Shown piece after piece: positions 45,275-54,831 of a stretch of DNA of 64,000 nt (positions are counted from its first letter, which is position 1; each line of letters begins with the position of its first letter). The stretch is from Tildeniella nuda ZEHNDER 1965/U140. GTDB taxonomy: Bacteria > Cyanobacteriota > Cyanobacteriia > Leptolyngbyales > Leptolyngbyaceae. Under the pieces are notes generated by a model, which was given only the letters and a program-made list of their open reading frames with translations, ran no database searches and was not told the DNA's origin. The stretch covers positions 62,001-126,000 of the forward strand of contig JAHHIG010000008.1 in the NCBI GenBank assembly GCA_019358895.1, read 5' to 3'. A program made the position numbers and the translations under genes.

Positions 45275-46150
45275 ATGGCAATCTCAATTCAGAAAAACCT
45301 GTCCCGATCGGAGGCACAGCGGTATTGGGAGTTGCTTCGTGTTTTGGTAGAGCGTAACCTGCATACCCGCTATCGAGGTTCGATTCTGGGAGTGTTTTGG
45401 TCGCTGCTCAACCCAGTCACCATGACTGGACTCTACACTGCCATTTTTGGGGGTGTCTTTGCCGTTCAGTACTACGGCTCACTGTTTCGCTACGCTCAAG
45501 CGGCATTCGCTGGGCTTGTGATCATCAACTTTTTTTCGGCGGCAACAGCGCAGGCACTGACGAGCGTTGTGGGCAATGGTCCGCTGCTGAACAAAATTCG
45601 TTTGCCGGTAAGTGTGTTTCCTGTATCGATAAACGCAGCGAACGTCTTTCAGCTTCTGGTCGGTCCCATGCCATTGCTGGCGATCATGACGGTCGTTAAC
45701 GTCAGACATCATGTCTTGAGTCAGCTTACCGCTCCCCTGCCGTTGCCAGAATTGGTGGCAGCGATTGTGACTAAAAGCTTGATTAATTTAGCCATTTTTC
45801 CGCTTCCACTGATCGCTCTTACCTTGGTTTGCTTGGGAGTCGGGTTCCTTGTCAGCGCCCTGTATGTGTTCTTTCGAGACTTGCCTTACTTCTATGAGCT
45901 AATCGTCTTCGTCCTCTGGATTAGTAGTCCCGTGTTTTATCCAGCGTCCATTGTGCCACCTCAGGTCAGACCGCTCTTAGAACTGAATCCGCTCTTCCCG
46001 ATTATTGAATGCACTCGTCAAATTGTGCTTTCAGGCGAACCTCCCGATGTCAGTATGCTCGTGCGAGCGCTACTAAGCAGCGTTGTCATCTTTGGGCTGG
46101 GCTGGAGTTGCTTCAGATGGTGGCGACCGCAGTTTATGGATTTACTTTAG
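45275..46150 (+). CDS. Polysaccharide/teichoic-acid type ABC exporter, permease (Wzm/TagG-like)
   Basis: An ABC-2 permease of 291 residues with six hydrophobic segments. It has the family start YWELLRVLVERNLHTRYRGSILGVFWSLLNPV and the end ELNPLFPIIECTRQIVLSGEPP. Such permeases move lipid-linked O-antigen or exopolysaccharide across the plasma membrane. The ATPase gene follows with no gap. Confidence 0.92.
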   Translation: MAISIQKNLSRSEAQRYWELLRVLVERNLHTRYRGSILGVFWSLLNPVTMTGLYTAIFGGVFAVQYYGSLFRYAQAAFAGLVIINFFSAATAQALTSVVGNGPLLNKIRLPVSVFPVSINAANVFQLLVGPMPLLAIMTVVNVRHHVLSQLTAPLPLPELVAAIVTKSLINLAIFPLPLIALTLVCLGVGFLVSALYVFFRDLPYFYELIVFVLWISSPVFYPASIVPPQVRPLLELNPLFPIIECTRQIVLSGEPPDVSMLVRALLSSVVIFGLGWSCFRWWRPQFMDLL

Positions 46151-46915
46151 ATGGAAGTCATTCGTCTCGATCACGTTTCACTGGCACGACGAACTCAAGA
46201 AGAGTTCTCCTATGACTTGAAAAAAACGCTGCTGTCTTTTGTAGAAGGCAAATACCGTCAACCAGCACGAAAGTTAGTGCTGGACGATATCAACCTGTCT
46301 ATAGAAGCAGGCGAAAAAGTTGGTGTCATTGGCGCGAATGGCTCTGGCAAGTCAACCCTACTCAAGTTGATTTCTGGTATTCTGCAACCGACTCATGGCT
46401 CTTTGCGAGTGCGGGGGCAAATTGCACCACTCATTGAGCTTGGTGCAGGGTTTGATGCCGAAATGACCGTGATGGCAAATATTGTCCTGTACGGTGTCTT
46501 GCTAGGCTTTCGGCGAGATGAAATGCTGACTAGAGCGCCTTCTATTTTAGAATTTGCAGAGTTAAAGGACTATGCGTCAGCTCCTGTCAAAGCGTTGTCG
46601 TCAGGGATGACCGCACGCCTGGGGTTTGCGATCGCAACAGATGTGCAGCCTGATATTTTGATTTTGGATGAAGTGCTGTCAGTCGGTGATGAGAGTTTTA
46701 AGCAAAAATGTAAGCAGCGGATGGAGCAGCTATGGGACGGTAGCTCTACAGTGCTGCTGGTTTCGCACAGCATGAACGATATTCACAAGCTATGCGATCG
46801 TGCGATCTGGCTCGATCGGGGCTGCATCCGCCTGATGGGTCGTACAGACGATGTCGCAGACGAATACCTGGGTGCCGTTGAGCGGAAGCTGGATATGGGG
46901 CTACGTCACGTATAG
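46151..46915 (+). CDS. Polysaccharide-type ABC exporter, ATPase (Wzt/TagH-like)
   Basis: The 254 residues begin immediately after the permease stop. Walker A is GANGSGKSTLL, the signature is ALSSGMTARLGFAIA and Walker B is PDILILDEVLSVGD. The C-terminus ends soon after the nucleotide-binding domain, so it lacks the carbohydrate-binding domain of long Wzt proteins. Such short forms usually export glycans without checking the end cap. No glycosyltransferases are nearby. Confidence 0.92.
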   Translation: MEVIRLDHVSLARRTQEEFSYDLKKTLLSFVEGKYRQPARKLVLDDINLSIEAGEKVGVIGANGSGKSTLLKLISGILQPTHGSLRVRGQIAPLIELGAGFDAEMTVMANIVLYGVLLGFRRDEMLTRAPSILEFAELKDYASAPVKALSSGMTARLGFAIATDVQPDILILDEVLSVGDESFKQKCKQRMEQLWDGSSTVLLVSHSMNDIHKLCDRAIWLDRGCIRLMGRTDDVADEYLGAVERKLDMGLRHV

Positions 46916-47068
46916 CTCTAAGCCTTTCAGTCAGCGATCGCCGTTGCGTATCATTGAGGCTAACGCCAACTCATAAATTTAATTGATGCTTTGGAAAACA
47001 AAGAATGTTTGCTTTGATGAGCTATAGCCTTTAGCCTAGAAGCAAAGACTTTAGAGCATAAAAAATTT

Positions 47069-47326
47069 ATGAGCGCAAGTATTACCGTCAACGAAATTGA
47101 TTGGAGCCCGATTCTTAAACAGCTTCAATGTGTGGGCGAACAGGGTTTGCCGACCTATCCGGGCGATTTGAAAACAGCATTGATACATCATGCACGCTTG
47201 AGCGGTCATCCCAAAGCAGAAATAGCGTATCAGCTTGCCAATGACATTGCTCACTTGACCACTCACTGTGACCCAGAAATTGTTTACTGGTTCTCGCGCT
47301 TACTCTCGTTAATAGAGACCCCATAA
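47069..47326 (+). CDS. Small conserved hypothetical protein
   Basis: An 85-residue soluble protein with IDWSPILKQLQ near the start and a helical end, QLANDIAHLTTHCDPEIVYWFSRLLSLI. Family not recognised. It ends 19 bp before the convergent mreD stop. Confidence 0.6.
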   Translation: MSASITVNEIDWSPILKQLQCVGEQGLPTYPGDLKTALIHHARLSGHPKAEIAYQLANDIAHLTTHCDPEIVYWFSRLLSLIETP

Positions 47327-47344
47327 GGCGATCGCAGGCTTGCC

Positions 47345-47905
47345 CTACTCTTTTTCCAGACTCTCGATCCACTGCCACCAGCGGTTGAGCGGAAAGTAGA
47401 TGACAGGTGCCCACAAGCTGCTCAGAATCGCAGAACTCAAAGCAATAAGCTGGTGATACGTCCAGATTTCCACCAGGGAGCGATCGGCTTGGAAACTATA
47501 CTGAATTGCCATCACGGTTTCGGCTATGACTGCGGTACCAAAGGCAATCAGCGCGACTGAAATAAAGTCTTCCTGAATATATCGCCCTTTCCGCAAGCGT
47601 GCCGTCAAAACGCCAACGACCATCAGGCTCAAAATGTGGGTTGGTGTATGAGCCGTCATCCCATCTTGAATCAAACCCAGCACCAGCCCCGCCAATGCCC
47701 CTTGAAACATGGTTCGGTTAACGCTCCAGGCAACCACCCAAATGAGCAGCCAGTTAGGTCCAATGCCTGCCAGTTCCATGCCAGGCAGACGAGTCGGTAA
47801 AATGAGCAAACATAGCAGCAATGAACCTACTGTCACAACGCAGTTAACAACTAATCGTTGCGATGGGCTTTCGTGCCAAGTGGTTACTAACGCTTCGCTT
47901 TTCAT
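47345..47905 (-). CDS. mreD: Rod shape-determining protein MreD
   Basis: The 186 residues contain about five membrane segments and the MreD pattern GIGPNWLLIWVVAWSVNRTMFQGALAGLVLGLIQDGM. It is the last gene of mreBCD; its ATG overlaps the mreC stop as ATGA. It is part of the elongasome that guides lateral wall synthesis. Confidence 0.9.
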   Translation of the reverse strand: MKSEALVTTWHESPSQRLVVNCVVTVGSLLLCLLILPTRLPGMELAGIGPNWLLIWVVAWSVNRTMFQGALAGLVLGLIQDGMTAHTPTHILSLMVVGVLTARLRKGRYIQEDFISVALIAFGTAVIAETVMAIQYSFQADRSLVEIWTYHQLIALSSAILSSLWAPVIYFPLNRWWQWIESLEKE

Positions 47906-48696
47906 TGCTCAGGCTTCTTGCCAGGTACCTGGTTAGGCGCTCTAATGGGCTGTCCAGACTGATCGTGGGGGTAAATCACCGCCCACTCCAGAAAACTAAC
48001 AGGGGCAGAAAGCTCGATCGTGGCTTCAGGTGCAGGACTTTTGTTGAGATTGACCGACTCCACACGACCGATCGGCATTCCAGCAGGAAAGAACTGGCTC
48101 AAGGTCGAAGTAGACACGACATCACCGCGCCGCACATCTGGGACTTTGTCAAAAAACTCCATGACGGCATGGCTTGTTGATTGCCCACGCATATAGCCCA
48201 TAAAGCGACTGCGGCTAATCGTCACCCCAATGCGGCTCGACGGATCACTCAAAAGCAAAACTCGGCTGGTATTGGGCGTAACGTCTGTAACGCGACCAAC
48301 GACTCCACCAGGAGCCATCACCACGTAGCCAACCTTGACGTTGTCGTTGCTGCCCCGTCCCAGGATGAGTTGCTGCCACCAATGGTCAGCACTCCGTCCA
48401 ACCACCGGAGCTGTAATCCCCGACTGCTTGTTTTCCGAGGCATAGCCCAACAGCTCACGCAGGCGCTGGTTTTGACTTTCGATCTCAGTGAGTCGCTGCT
48501 GCAATTCTTGCAGTTGAGCGTTCTCAAGCAGAGTTTGTTTCGCTGGATTTGGCTGGAAAAGACGGGAGAACAATTGATAGGTTTCAAACACGGGCATTGC
48601 CTGGGTCTGCCGGATGAGCAGAGCCGAACCAACAGCCATGCTCGCTAGAAAAACTCTTAGCCGGTGCCGATCCCACCAGCGACGTAGGGTATACAT
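47902..48696 (-). CDS. mreC: Rod shape-determining protein MreC
   Basis: A 264-residue protein with one N-terminal membrane segment, a coiled coil (ENAQLQELQQRLTEIESQNQRLRELL) and the paired beta-barrel domains containing GRSADHWWQQLILGRGSNDNVKVGYVVMAPGGVVGRVTDV. It links MreB filaments to periplasmic wall synthases. Confidence 0.95.
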   Translation of the reverse strand: MYTLRRWWDRHRLRVFLASMAVGSALLIRQTQAMPVFETYQLFSRLFQPNPAKQTLLENAQLQELQQRLTEIESQNQRLRELLGYASENKQSGITAPVVGRSADHWWQQLILGRGSNDNVKVGYVVMAPGGVVGRVTDVTPNTSRVLLLSDPSSRIGVTISRSRFMGYMRGQSTSHAVMEFFDKVPDVRRGDVVSTSTLSQFFPAGMPIGRVESVNLNKSPAPEATIELSAPVSFLEWAVIYPHDQSGQPIRAPNQVPGKKPEQ

Positions 48697-48822
48697 GCAA
48701 GCAATTTAGGCGTTAAGCGAGCGTTAACTGAATCTAGCAAGATTGAATAGAAGGCATGTGACGACTCAGGACGAATTGAATTGAATAGATTAGCTAGCAG
48801 CGCAATGACACAAACGCGATCG

Positions 48823-49860
48823 CTAAAAATTGCGCGATCGACCACTGAAGACTCGCTCCAGTTGCTTAAAGTTCTCCAGGACGCGCCCGGTTCCGAGTAC
48901 GACACAGCTCAATGGATCAGCTGCCACATGAACAACAATGCCAGTTTCGTGGCTAATCAACGTATCGATTCCCTTCAAAAGAGCACCACCACCTGCCAGC
49001 ATAATACCGCGATCGATAATATCTGCTGCAAGTTCGGGTGGAGTTCGCTCCAGTGTGCGCTTGACGGCATCAACAATCACTGCCAACGGTTCCGACATAC
49101 TCTCACGGATTTCGGGTGCTTTCACGGCAACTGTGCGCGGCAATCCAGAAAGCAGGTGCAGCCCTCGGACTTCCATCGTGGTGTCATCATCCACCGGATA
49201 CGCAGAGCCGATCGTAATTTTGATTTCTTCAGAGGTGCGTTCACCAATCACCAGGTTGTGCACTTTCTTCATGTATTGAGCGATCGCCTCACTCAACTCA
49301 TCGCCTGCCACGCGAACAGACTCACTCAGCACGGTACCCTGTAAGCTCAACACCGCAACTTCGGTTGTGCCGCCACCGATGTCGATGATCATGTTGCCTG
49401 TCGGTTCTGCAACAGGTAAGCCTGCCCCGATCGCGGCGGCTACTGGCTCATCAATTAAGTAAACATCACGTGCGCCTGCCTGAGACGCAGCATCCATCAC
49501 GGCTCGTCGCTCCACACCTGTAACACCGCTAGGTATGCCAATGACAATCCGAGGCGATACTAGCGTTTTACCTTCATGAACCCGCGTAATAAAATGCTTC
49601 AGCATCAGCTCAGCCGTGTCAAAGTCAGCGATTACACCATCGCGAAGCGGGCGAAGTGCAATGACATTGCCAGGGGTACGACCAAGCATCCGCTTTGCGT
49701 CTTCACCGACTGCCAGCGGTAGCTTAGAATCCTGATCCATAGCAACAACGGACGGCTCTTGCAGGACAATACCCTTGCCCGACACGTAAACCAATGTATT
49801 TGCTGTGCCAAGGTCAATGCCCATATCCCGCGAAAGGGAAAAGCGACTAAAAAGTCCCAC
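48823..49860 (-). CDS. mreB: Actin-like rod shape protein MreB
   Basis: The 345 residues start [26 protein letters not shown], with the phosphate-1 motif. Phosphate-2 is [16 protein letters not shown] and the adenosine motif is [14 protein letters not shown]. It is the first gene of mreBCD, 126 bases ahead of mreC. It forms membrane-bound filaments that set cell width, implying a rod-shaped or cylindrical cell. Confidence 0.97.
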   Translation of the reverse strand: MGLFSRFSLSRDMGIDLGTANTLVYVSGKGIVLQEPSVVAMDQDSKLPLAVGEDAKRMLGRTPGNVIALRPLRDGVIADFDTAELMLKHFITRVHEGKTLVSPRIVIGIPSGVTGVERRAVMDAASQAGARDVYLIDEPVAAAIGAGLPVAEPTGNMIIDIGGGTTEVAVLSLQGTVLSESVRVAGDELSEAIAQYMKKVHNLVIGERTSEEIKITIGSAYPVDDDTTMEVRGLHLLSGLPRTVAVKAPEIRESMSEPLAVIVDAVKRTLERTPPELAADIIDRGIMLAGGGALLKGIDTLISHETGIVVHVAADPLSCVVLGTGRVLENFKQLERVFSGRSRNF

Positions 49861-50268
49861 GAGCTTCTATGCCTCTCAAATAACAAATGGATGACTGGAT
49901 CATTTTGCACCTACATCACTATACGTGCAATCAAGGTTGGATCCTATTATGTTTTTAGCTGTGAGTCCAGTCAGCATAATATATCAATCACGAAAAATTG
50001 CCTCAAATAGCTAAGGTAAGCACCATAGTAGTAATCTTAACTAGAAACGTATCGTCATTATGGGTCAATTGCTACCAATCAGACATAGGTAGAGGGCTGA
50101 GGGTCGATCGCCAGACGGTTGGAACTACTCGCAAACAGCGTATAGCTGCTAAAATACGCTTGTACCAGTCGATATCTTAGGACTCAACTCTTAAGATGAG
50201 ATTGGGTAGCAAAGTCTGCCGTGTAACCTGTTCATGCAAAACCTGTTCATGCAAAAGAGTTAACAGAT
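49861..50268. other. Divergent control region between mreB and ssb
   Basis: About 400 bases without a gene, AT-rich in the centre. It must hold promoters for both mreBCD and ssb, but I cannot place them reliably. Two adjacent 15-base units (CCTGTTCATGCAAAA at 50227-50241 and 50242-50256) precede the ssb start. Confidence 0.5.
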
Positions 50269-50634
50269 ATGAGTCTGAATGCTGTAACCCTGGTAGGTCG
50301 TGTTGGTGGTGATCCAGATGTGAAGTATTTTGAATCGGGCAGCGTCAAGTGTAGTTTAACGCTGGCGGTCAATCGCAAAACTCGCAACAACGATCAGCCA
50401 GATTGGTTCAATCTAGAGCTTTGGGGCAAAACGGCTGAGGTCGCTGCTAACTATGTTCGTAAAGGCAGTCTGATTGGCGTAACTGGCGCGCTCAAGTTTG
50501 ATACGTGGAAAGATCGCAGCACGGGGGACGATCGCTCCAAGCCCATCATTCGCGTCGAACGGCTCGATCTACTAGGCTCCAAACGCGACAATGAAGCAGG
50601 AGCCAACAGCGGCGGCTACGATGAGGAGTTTTAG
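50269..50634 (+). CDS. ssb: Single-stranded DNA-binding protein
   Basis: The 121 residues form one OB fold (MSLNAVTLVGRVGGDPDVKYFESGSVKCSLTLAVNR, then WFNLELWGKTAEVAANYVRKGSLIGVTG). The family ends with a short acidic tip (GGYDEEF) that binds partner proteins. This is the short cyanobacterial form without a long linker. Confidence 0.95.
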   Translation: MSLNAVTLVGRVGGDPDVKYFESGSVKCSLTLAVNRKTRNNDQPDWFNLELWGKTAEVAANYVRKGSLIGVTGALKFDTWKDRSTGDDRSKPIIRVERLDLLGSKRDNEAGANSGGYDEEF

Positions 50635-50645
50635 AAAGACCTTCT

Positions 50646-50673
50646 GTAGGGACGTTACATGTAACGTCCCTAC
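50646..50673. repeat. 28-bp perfect palindrome between convergent genes
   Basis: GTAGGGACGTTACA followed at once by its exact complement. It lies 12 bases after the ssb stop and 8 bases before the SIMPL gene stop, so it can fold in both transcripts and may act as a bidirectional terminator without a clear T run. It resembles dispersed palindromes common in cyanobacterial genomes. Confidence 0.9.
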
Positions 50674-50680
50674 GATTCAC

Positions 50681-51427
50681 CTAATAGCTGATTTGCAACG
50701 TTACTGAGGCTTGGACTTCTTGCTCACCACCGATCACAGGACTGGGTGCTTTTGGTGCAGCGGCAGTTCGCATGGCTTGAAAATCCTCAAGGGGACGTGG
50801 TGGAGGCGCAGACGCACCGTTAACCTGAATGCTGACAATCTGTCCTTTGCTCAGGTTGAGGGCACTAAAGACGGCATCCGCTTGTGCCTGAGCATCCTGG
50901 GTCGCTTCACGGAGCGCAGATTTTTGAGTCGCTGCGATCGCCTCATCGGTGGCAATAAAGCTCACGCCGTCAATCCGCGATGCGCCTGCCTTAACCGCTT
51001 CATCCAGTAAGACACCTGCTTTAGTGGTTGCAATGCGAAAGCTGACAATGTTGCTGGCAGAGTAGCCCGTCAGCGTCTGTTTGCCATTGTCGTACTGGTA
51101 GGTTGGGCTGAGGTTAATGCCTGTCGTTTCCAGCTTGTCTACCTGGCGAGCTTTCAAGAGATTGACAACTGCGTTCGATCGCCGTGCCACTTCTTCCTGC
51201 ACCGCATTCGCTGTTTTGCCCTGTGCCTCCACACCTAAACGCACTTGAGTAATCGTTGTAGCAACCATTTCTGTGCCGCGCCCAGTGACGGTCAGCGTCC
51301 GCAGCATTTTTTCTTGTGCGAGGACGGGATTGGCGATCGCAAGGCTCAACAGTCCGGCGCTGACGATCAGCGTCTTCAAGCGATTCCAGGAAGCAGTTTT
51401 AACGATCGAAGGGGTTGAATGCATCAC
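50681..51427 (-). CDS. SIMPL (DUF541) domain periplasmic protein
   Basis: A signal peptide ending NPVLAQ precedes the SIMPL domain: LRTLTVTGRGTEMVATTITQVRLGVEAQGKTANAVQEEVARR, then GINLSPTYQYDNGKQTLTGYSASNIVSFRI. The C-terminus is ...EVQASVTLQISY. Proteins of this family are periplasmic or outer-membrane associated, without an established activity. 248 residues. Confidence 0.9.
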   Translation of the reverse strand: MMHSTPSIVKTASWNRLKTLIVSAGLLSLAIANPVLAQEKMLRTLTVTGRGTEMVATTITQVRLGVEAQGKTANAVQEEVARRSNAVVNLLKARQVDKLETTGINLSPTYQYDNGKQTLTGYSASNIVSFRIATTKAGVLLDEAVKAGASRIDGVSFIATDEAIAATQKSALREATQDAQAQADAVFSALNLSKGQIVSIQVNGASAPPPRPLEDFQAMRTAAAPKAPSPVIGGEQEVQASVTLQISY

Positions 51428-51534
51428 AGTAAGATCTCCTCACAAAAAACGATGAAGTGAAATGGTTTGACTGTATTCACTCTGCCACTGAATTGTCAGA
51501 AGGTATGTTTGGTTACAGTTTTGGCAACTTGAGA

Positions 51535-51740
51535 GAATGGGGAGTAGGGAGTAGGGAGTAGGGAGTAGGGAGTAGGGAGTAGGGAGTAGGGAGTAGGGAG
51601 GCAGAAGGCGTTCAAACCTGCCTCTGCTGCCTCTGCTTCCCCTGCTTCCCCTGCTCCCCCTGCTTCCCCTGCTTCCCCTGCTTCCCCTGCTTCCCCATCT
51701 CCCCCTGCTTCCCCCTGCTCCCCCATCTCCTCACCCCTCA
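51535..51740. repeat. Two adjacent simple-repeat arrays (7-bp GTAGGGA and 9-bp CTTCCCCTG types)
   Basis: About nine 7-bp units run from 51538 to 51600. C/T-rich 9-bp units follow from about 51640 to 51705, then CACCCCT units up to the stop of the GNAT gene at 51738. They fill the spacer between two minus-strand genes. Confidence 0.9.
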
Positions 51741-52835
51741 CCCCTCACCCCTCACCTCTTTCGCATAAGCGATCGACGTATAGAGCTTGCTAAACCCGAC
51801 TGATTCATACAACCGCAGTGCACCGGATGGGTTTTCGGAGTCTACGCCCAGCAGGGCTGTCTCAACGCCGATCGCCTTGAGCTGCTGTAGCCCTGAGAGC
51901 AACATGGCACGACCCAACCCCAATCTGCGAAAGCCTCGGCGAGTGCCCAGTATGTTGATCCAGCCTTCGTTTCGCCCGTTGCGTTGATTGTCTTTTGGGT
52001 AGATATGCCCAGCGCAAAAGGCGGCAAAGGTGCCATCGGCAGCAATGGCAATGCGATCGAGCGCAGGATTGTAGTCAGGTTCCGTCGTCTCATGCTTGAA
52101 CTGTTCGATCGTGAGAGGGTGATGGTTCCAGTGATCGATGAACGACTCGTTGAACATAGCAACCCACGCTTCGGCATCGCGATCGCTATCTATATGACGT
52201 ACGCTAAACCCCGCCGGAAACTGAGCTTCGGGGATGGGTGCTAATAGCGATCGCGTCATGCGGTAGAAATAGCGTTCGATCGCAAAGCCATGCTGTTCTA
52301 GCAGCGAGACGCGGTAGTGATGGGTAGAGCGAGCGCCTGCCCGTAGGTAGACACAGACACCGCGTTCATGGGCAACTTCACGCATCCGCTGTTCACTCCA
52401 GGCAAGCATCTGAGTTTCCAGAGTGCTTCCCCGTGCCTTTGGATGAACGTTACACCACAAAAAGCCGCTATGGTTGTCGCCCGGTGGCAGTACCCAAATG
52501 GCTGCAAAACCAATGAGATCGTTATCGTCCTGCCATACGCGGACATCGCGGCTTAAATCCAAGTCGGGATCAGTAAACTTCTGGCGTAGCTCATCAACCG
52601 AGGTGCCTGCATCTAACCGATCGACGGCTTCGCAGGCGTTGAGCAGGTCGGCGATCGCGGGCAAATCTGCTTCACCAGCGTAGGGACGCATGATGATATT
52701 TGTAGACAATAGAGTAGACACGGTGGGGACTCCGTTAAGTTCAGGCGCACTAAGTTCAGCCGCACTATCAGCGGCCAGAGGCTGAGGGCGATCGCGTTTA
52801 AGGTTTATAAAGAAGGGGTGGCGATCGTGCGACAA
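51738..52835 (-). CDS. Tandem GNAT acetyltransferase
   Basis: The 365 residues contain two GNAT folds, as in mycothiol synthase-like proteins. The N-terminal one (IIMRPYAGEADLPAIADLLNACEAVDR to about residue 190) is degenerate. The C-terminal one has the acetyl-CoA loop RRGFRRLGLGRAMLLSGLQ and the ALLGVDSENPSGALRLYESVGF motif. The first 45 residues are a weakly conserved extension, and the start could lie further in. The substrate is unknown. Confidence 0.88.
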   Translation of the reverse strand: MSHDRHPFFINLKRDRPQPLAADSAAELSAPELNGVPTVSTLLSTNIIMRPYAGEADLPAIADLLNACEAVDRLDAGTSVDELRQKFTDPDLDLSRDVRVWQDDNDLIGFAAIWVLPPGDNHSGFLWCNVHPKARGSTLETQMLAWSEQRMREVAHERGVCVYLRAGARSTHHYRVSLLEQHGFAIERYFYRMTRSLLAPIPEAQFPAGFSVRHIDSDRDAEAWVAMFNESFIDHWNHHPLTIEQFKHETTEPDYNPALDRIAIAADGTFAAFCAGHIYPKDNQRNGRNEGWINILGTRRGFRRLGLGRAMLLSGLQQLKAIGVETALLGVDSENPSGALRLYESVGFSKLYTSIAYAKEVRGEG

Positions 52836-52893
52836 GTGCGCGCGTCCAGATAGCTACACAATGAACTGGTGCAATTTCGTAGCAAGAGTAACC

Positions 52894-53874
52894 ATGCCTG
52901 TCATTCTGGCTGAGAACCTGAGCAAGCTGTATCCCGTTGCGGTGAAAGAACCGGGGCTAAAAGGGACATTCCAGCACTTTTTGCGGCGAACCTATCGTCA
53001 AATCAAAGCCGTTCAGTCGATTTCGTTTGCCATCGAACCGGGAGAAATCGTCGGCTTTCTAGGCGCAAACGGAGCGGGTAAGACGACAACGCTGAAGATG
53101 CTTACGGGACTGATCCATCCATCTGAGGGACGCATCAACGTTGCGGGACACATACCGTTTCAGCGCAAATTTGCTTTTTTGCAGAACATCACGCTCGTAA
53201 TGGGGCAAAAGCAGCAGTTGATCTGGGATTTGCCCGCGCTGGATTCGCTGCGGATCAATGCGGCAGTGTATGGGATCAGCGATCGCGACTTCAAAACCCG
53301 CGTCGGCGAACTCACCGAAATGCTGTCTCTAGAAGGAAAGCTCACTCAGGCAGTCCGTAAACTCTCCCTCGGTGAACGGATGAAAGCCGAACTACTCGCA
53401 GCACTGATCCACCAGCCGCACGTCCTCTTTCTAGATGAGCCGACATTGGGACTGGATGTGAATGCTCAGGTCAGCGTCCGCGAATTTTTGCGCGAGTACA
53501 ACCAGCGCTATCAGGCAACGGTTTTGCTAACCAGTCACTACATGGCAGACATCACGGCGCTGTGTCAGCGAGTGCTGGTGATTCATGAAGGGCGCTTGAT
53601 TTACGATGGCAGTCTGGATGGCTTGGTCGATCGCTTTGCCCCCTGCCGCGAAGTTAATATCGAACTGGCAAATCCTTACTCTGCCGAAAAGCTGGCTCTC
53701 TATGGCGATTTGGAGTCGGTGGATGGTTTGCTTGCCAAATTTTTGGTGCCGCAAGAACGCCTCACTCGCACGGTTGCCAAACTCTTATCTGAACTAGAGG
53801 TGGTGGATTTGTCGGTCACAGAACCGCCGATCGAGGAAGTGATTGGACGGGTGTTGCGATCGGGGGTGGCGTGA
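52894..53874 (+). CDS. ABC transporter ATP-binding protein (ABC-2 type exporter)
   Basis: I start at the ATG at 52894 (MPVILAENLSKLYPVAVKEPG). The 326 residues have Walker A GANGAGKTTTLKML, the signature LSLGERMKAELLAALIHQP and Walker B VLFLDEPTLGLDV. The insert QRKFAFLQNITLVMGQKQQLIWDLPA is typical of a subgroup paired with DUF990-type permeases. Members in Synechocystis are linked to export of viologens; whether this one does so is inference. Confidence 0.9.
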   Translation: MPVILAENLSKLYPVAVKEPGLKGTFQHFLRRTYRQIKAVQSISFAIEPGEIVGFLGANGAGKTTTLKMLTGLIHPSEGRINVAGHIPFQRKFAFLQNITLVMGQKQQLIWDLPALDSLRINAAVYGISDRDFKTRVGELTEMLSLEGKLTQAVRKLSLGERMKAELLAALIHQPHVLFLDEPTLGLDVNAQVSVREFLREYNQRYQATVLLTSHYMADITALCQRVLVIHEGRLIYDGSLDGLVDRFAPCREVNIELANPYSAEKLALYGDLESVDGLLAKFLVPQERLTRTVAKLLSELEVVDLSVTEPPIEEVIGRVLRSGVA

Positions 53875-53875
53875 A

Positions 53876-54020
53876 AGAGCGGTCAGCTACCAGCGGTCAG
53901 CTATCAGCTATCAGCGGTCAGCTATCAGCTATCAGCTATCAGCTATTAGCCTCAATGCTAGAACGATAAGCTGAAAGAAACAATTCTAAAGCTGACCGCT
54001 GACCGCTAATTGCTAAATTC
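53876..54020. repeat. 7-bp repeat region (GCTATCA and GCGGTCA units)
   Basis: Multiple copies of GCTATCA and related GCGGTCA lie between the ABC ATPase and permease genes, with complementary GACCGCT units at 53994-54008. The same units occur at 44385-44430 and 63418-63455. Confidence 0.85.
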
Positions 54021-54025
54021 TTACT

Positions 54026-54814
54026 ATGAATCGCATCATCAAAATTGCCCAAACCATGACCTCTGTGTACTACGCCTATATGGTGGAGTATCGGGCTGAA
54101 TTGCTGCTGTGGGTGCTGTCGGGTTCGTTGCCAATTATTCTGATGGGTATTTGGATGCAGGCGGCGCAAAACGGAAATTTTGGCTTAACGCCGATTGAGT
54201 TTGCCCGTTACTTTTTGGCTGCATTCGTCGTCCGTCAGTTCACTGTGGTTTGGGTCATCTGGGAATTTGAGCGCGAGATTATCGAGGGCAAGCTGTCCTT
54301 CCGCCTGTTGCAGCCGCTTGATCCCGCGTGGCATTACTTTTTCTCCCACTTTGCAGAGCGCTTTGCCCGTCTGCCTTTTGCGTTTGGGCTGATTGCGTTA
54401 TTCTTCTGGCTTTACCCACAGGCGCTTTGGCTACCGAGTCTGGGCGGCTTCCTCTTGTTTTTGATCACGGCTGTCTTTGCCTTTGCGCTGCGGTTTTTAA
54501 TGCAATACACCTTGTCCATGTTCGCCTTTTGGACGGAGCGTGCCAGTGCGTTAGAGCAGTTCTGGTTTCTGTTTTACCTGTTTTTGTCGGGCATGGTCGC
54601 GCCGTTGGAGGTATATCCACCGCAGATGCGGGCGATCGTCCTTTGGACACCGTTTCCCTACCTGATTCACTTCCCCGCCAGCTTGCTGGTTGGTCTGCCT
54701 GTCAACCTCGGTCAAGGGTTGCTTGTCATGCTGGGCTGGACGGCTATTTTTTTCACGACCTACCGCTGGCTGTGGCACAAGGGGCTAAAGCAGTATTCGG
54801 GGATGGGGGCGTGA
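54026..54814 (+). CDS. ABC-2 type permease (DUF990-like)
   Basis: A 262-residue membrane protein with six hydrophobic segments. The N-terminal pattern is AYMVEYRAELLLWVLSGSLPIILMGIWMQAA, and FEREIIEGKLSFRLLQPLDPAWHYFFSHFAERFARLP follows. It partners the ATPase 151 bases upstream. Related systems carry two permeases; the second is not next to it here. Confidence 0.88.
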   Translation: MNRIIKIAQTMTSVYYAYMVEYRAELLLWVLSGSLPIILMGIWMQAAQNGNFGLTPIEFARYFLAAFVVRQFTVVWVIWEFEREIIEGKLSFRLLQPLDPAWHYFFSHFAERFARLPFAFGLIALFFWLYPQALWLPSLGGFLLFLITAVFAFALRFLMQYTLSMFAFWTERASALEQFWFLFYLFLSGMVAPLEVYPPQMRAIVLWTPFPYLIHFPASLLVGLPVNLGQGLLVMLGWTAIFFTTYRWLWHKGLKQYSGMGA

Positions 54815-54831
54815 GTGAGAGTTTTTGGTTG

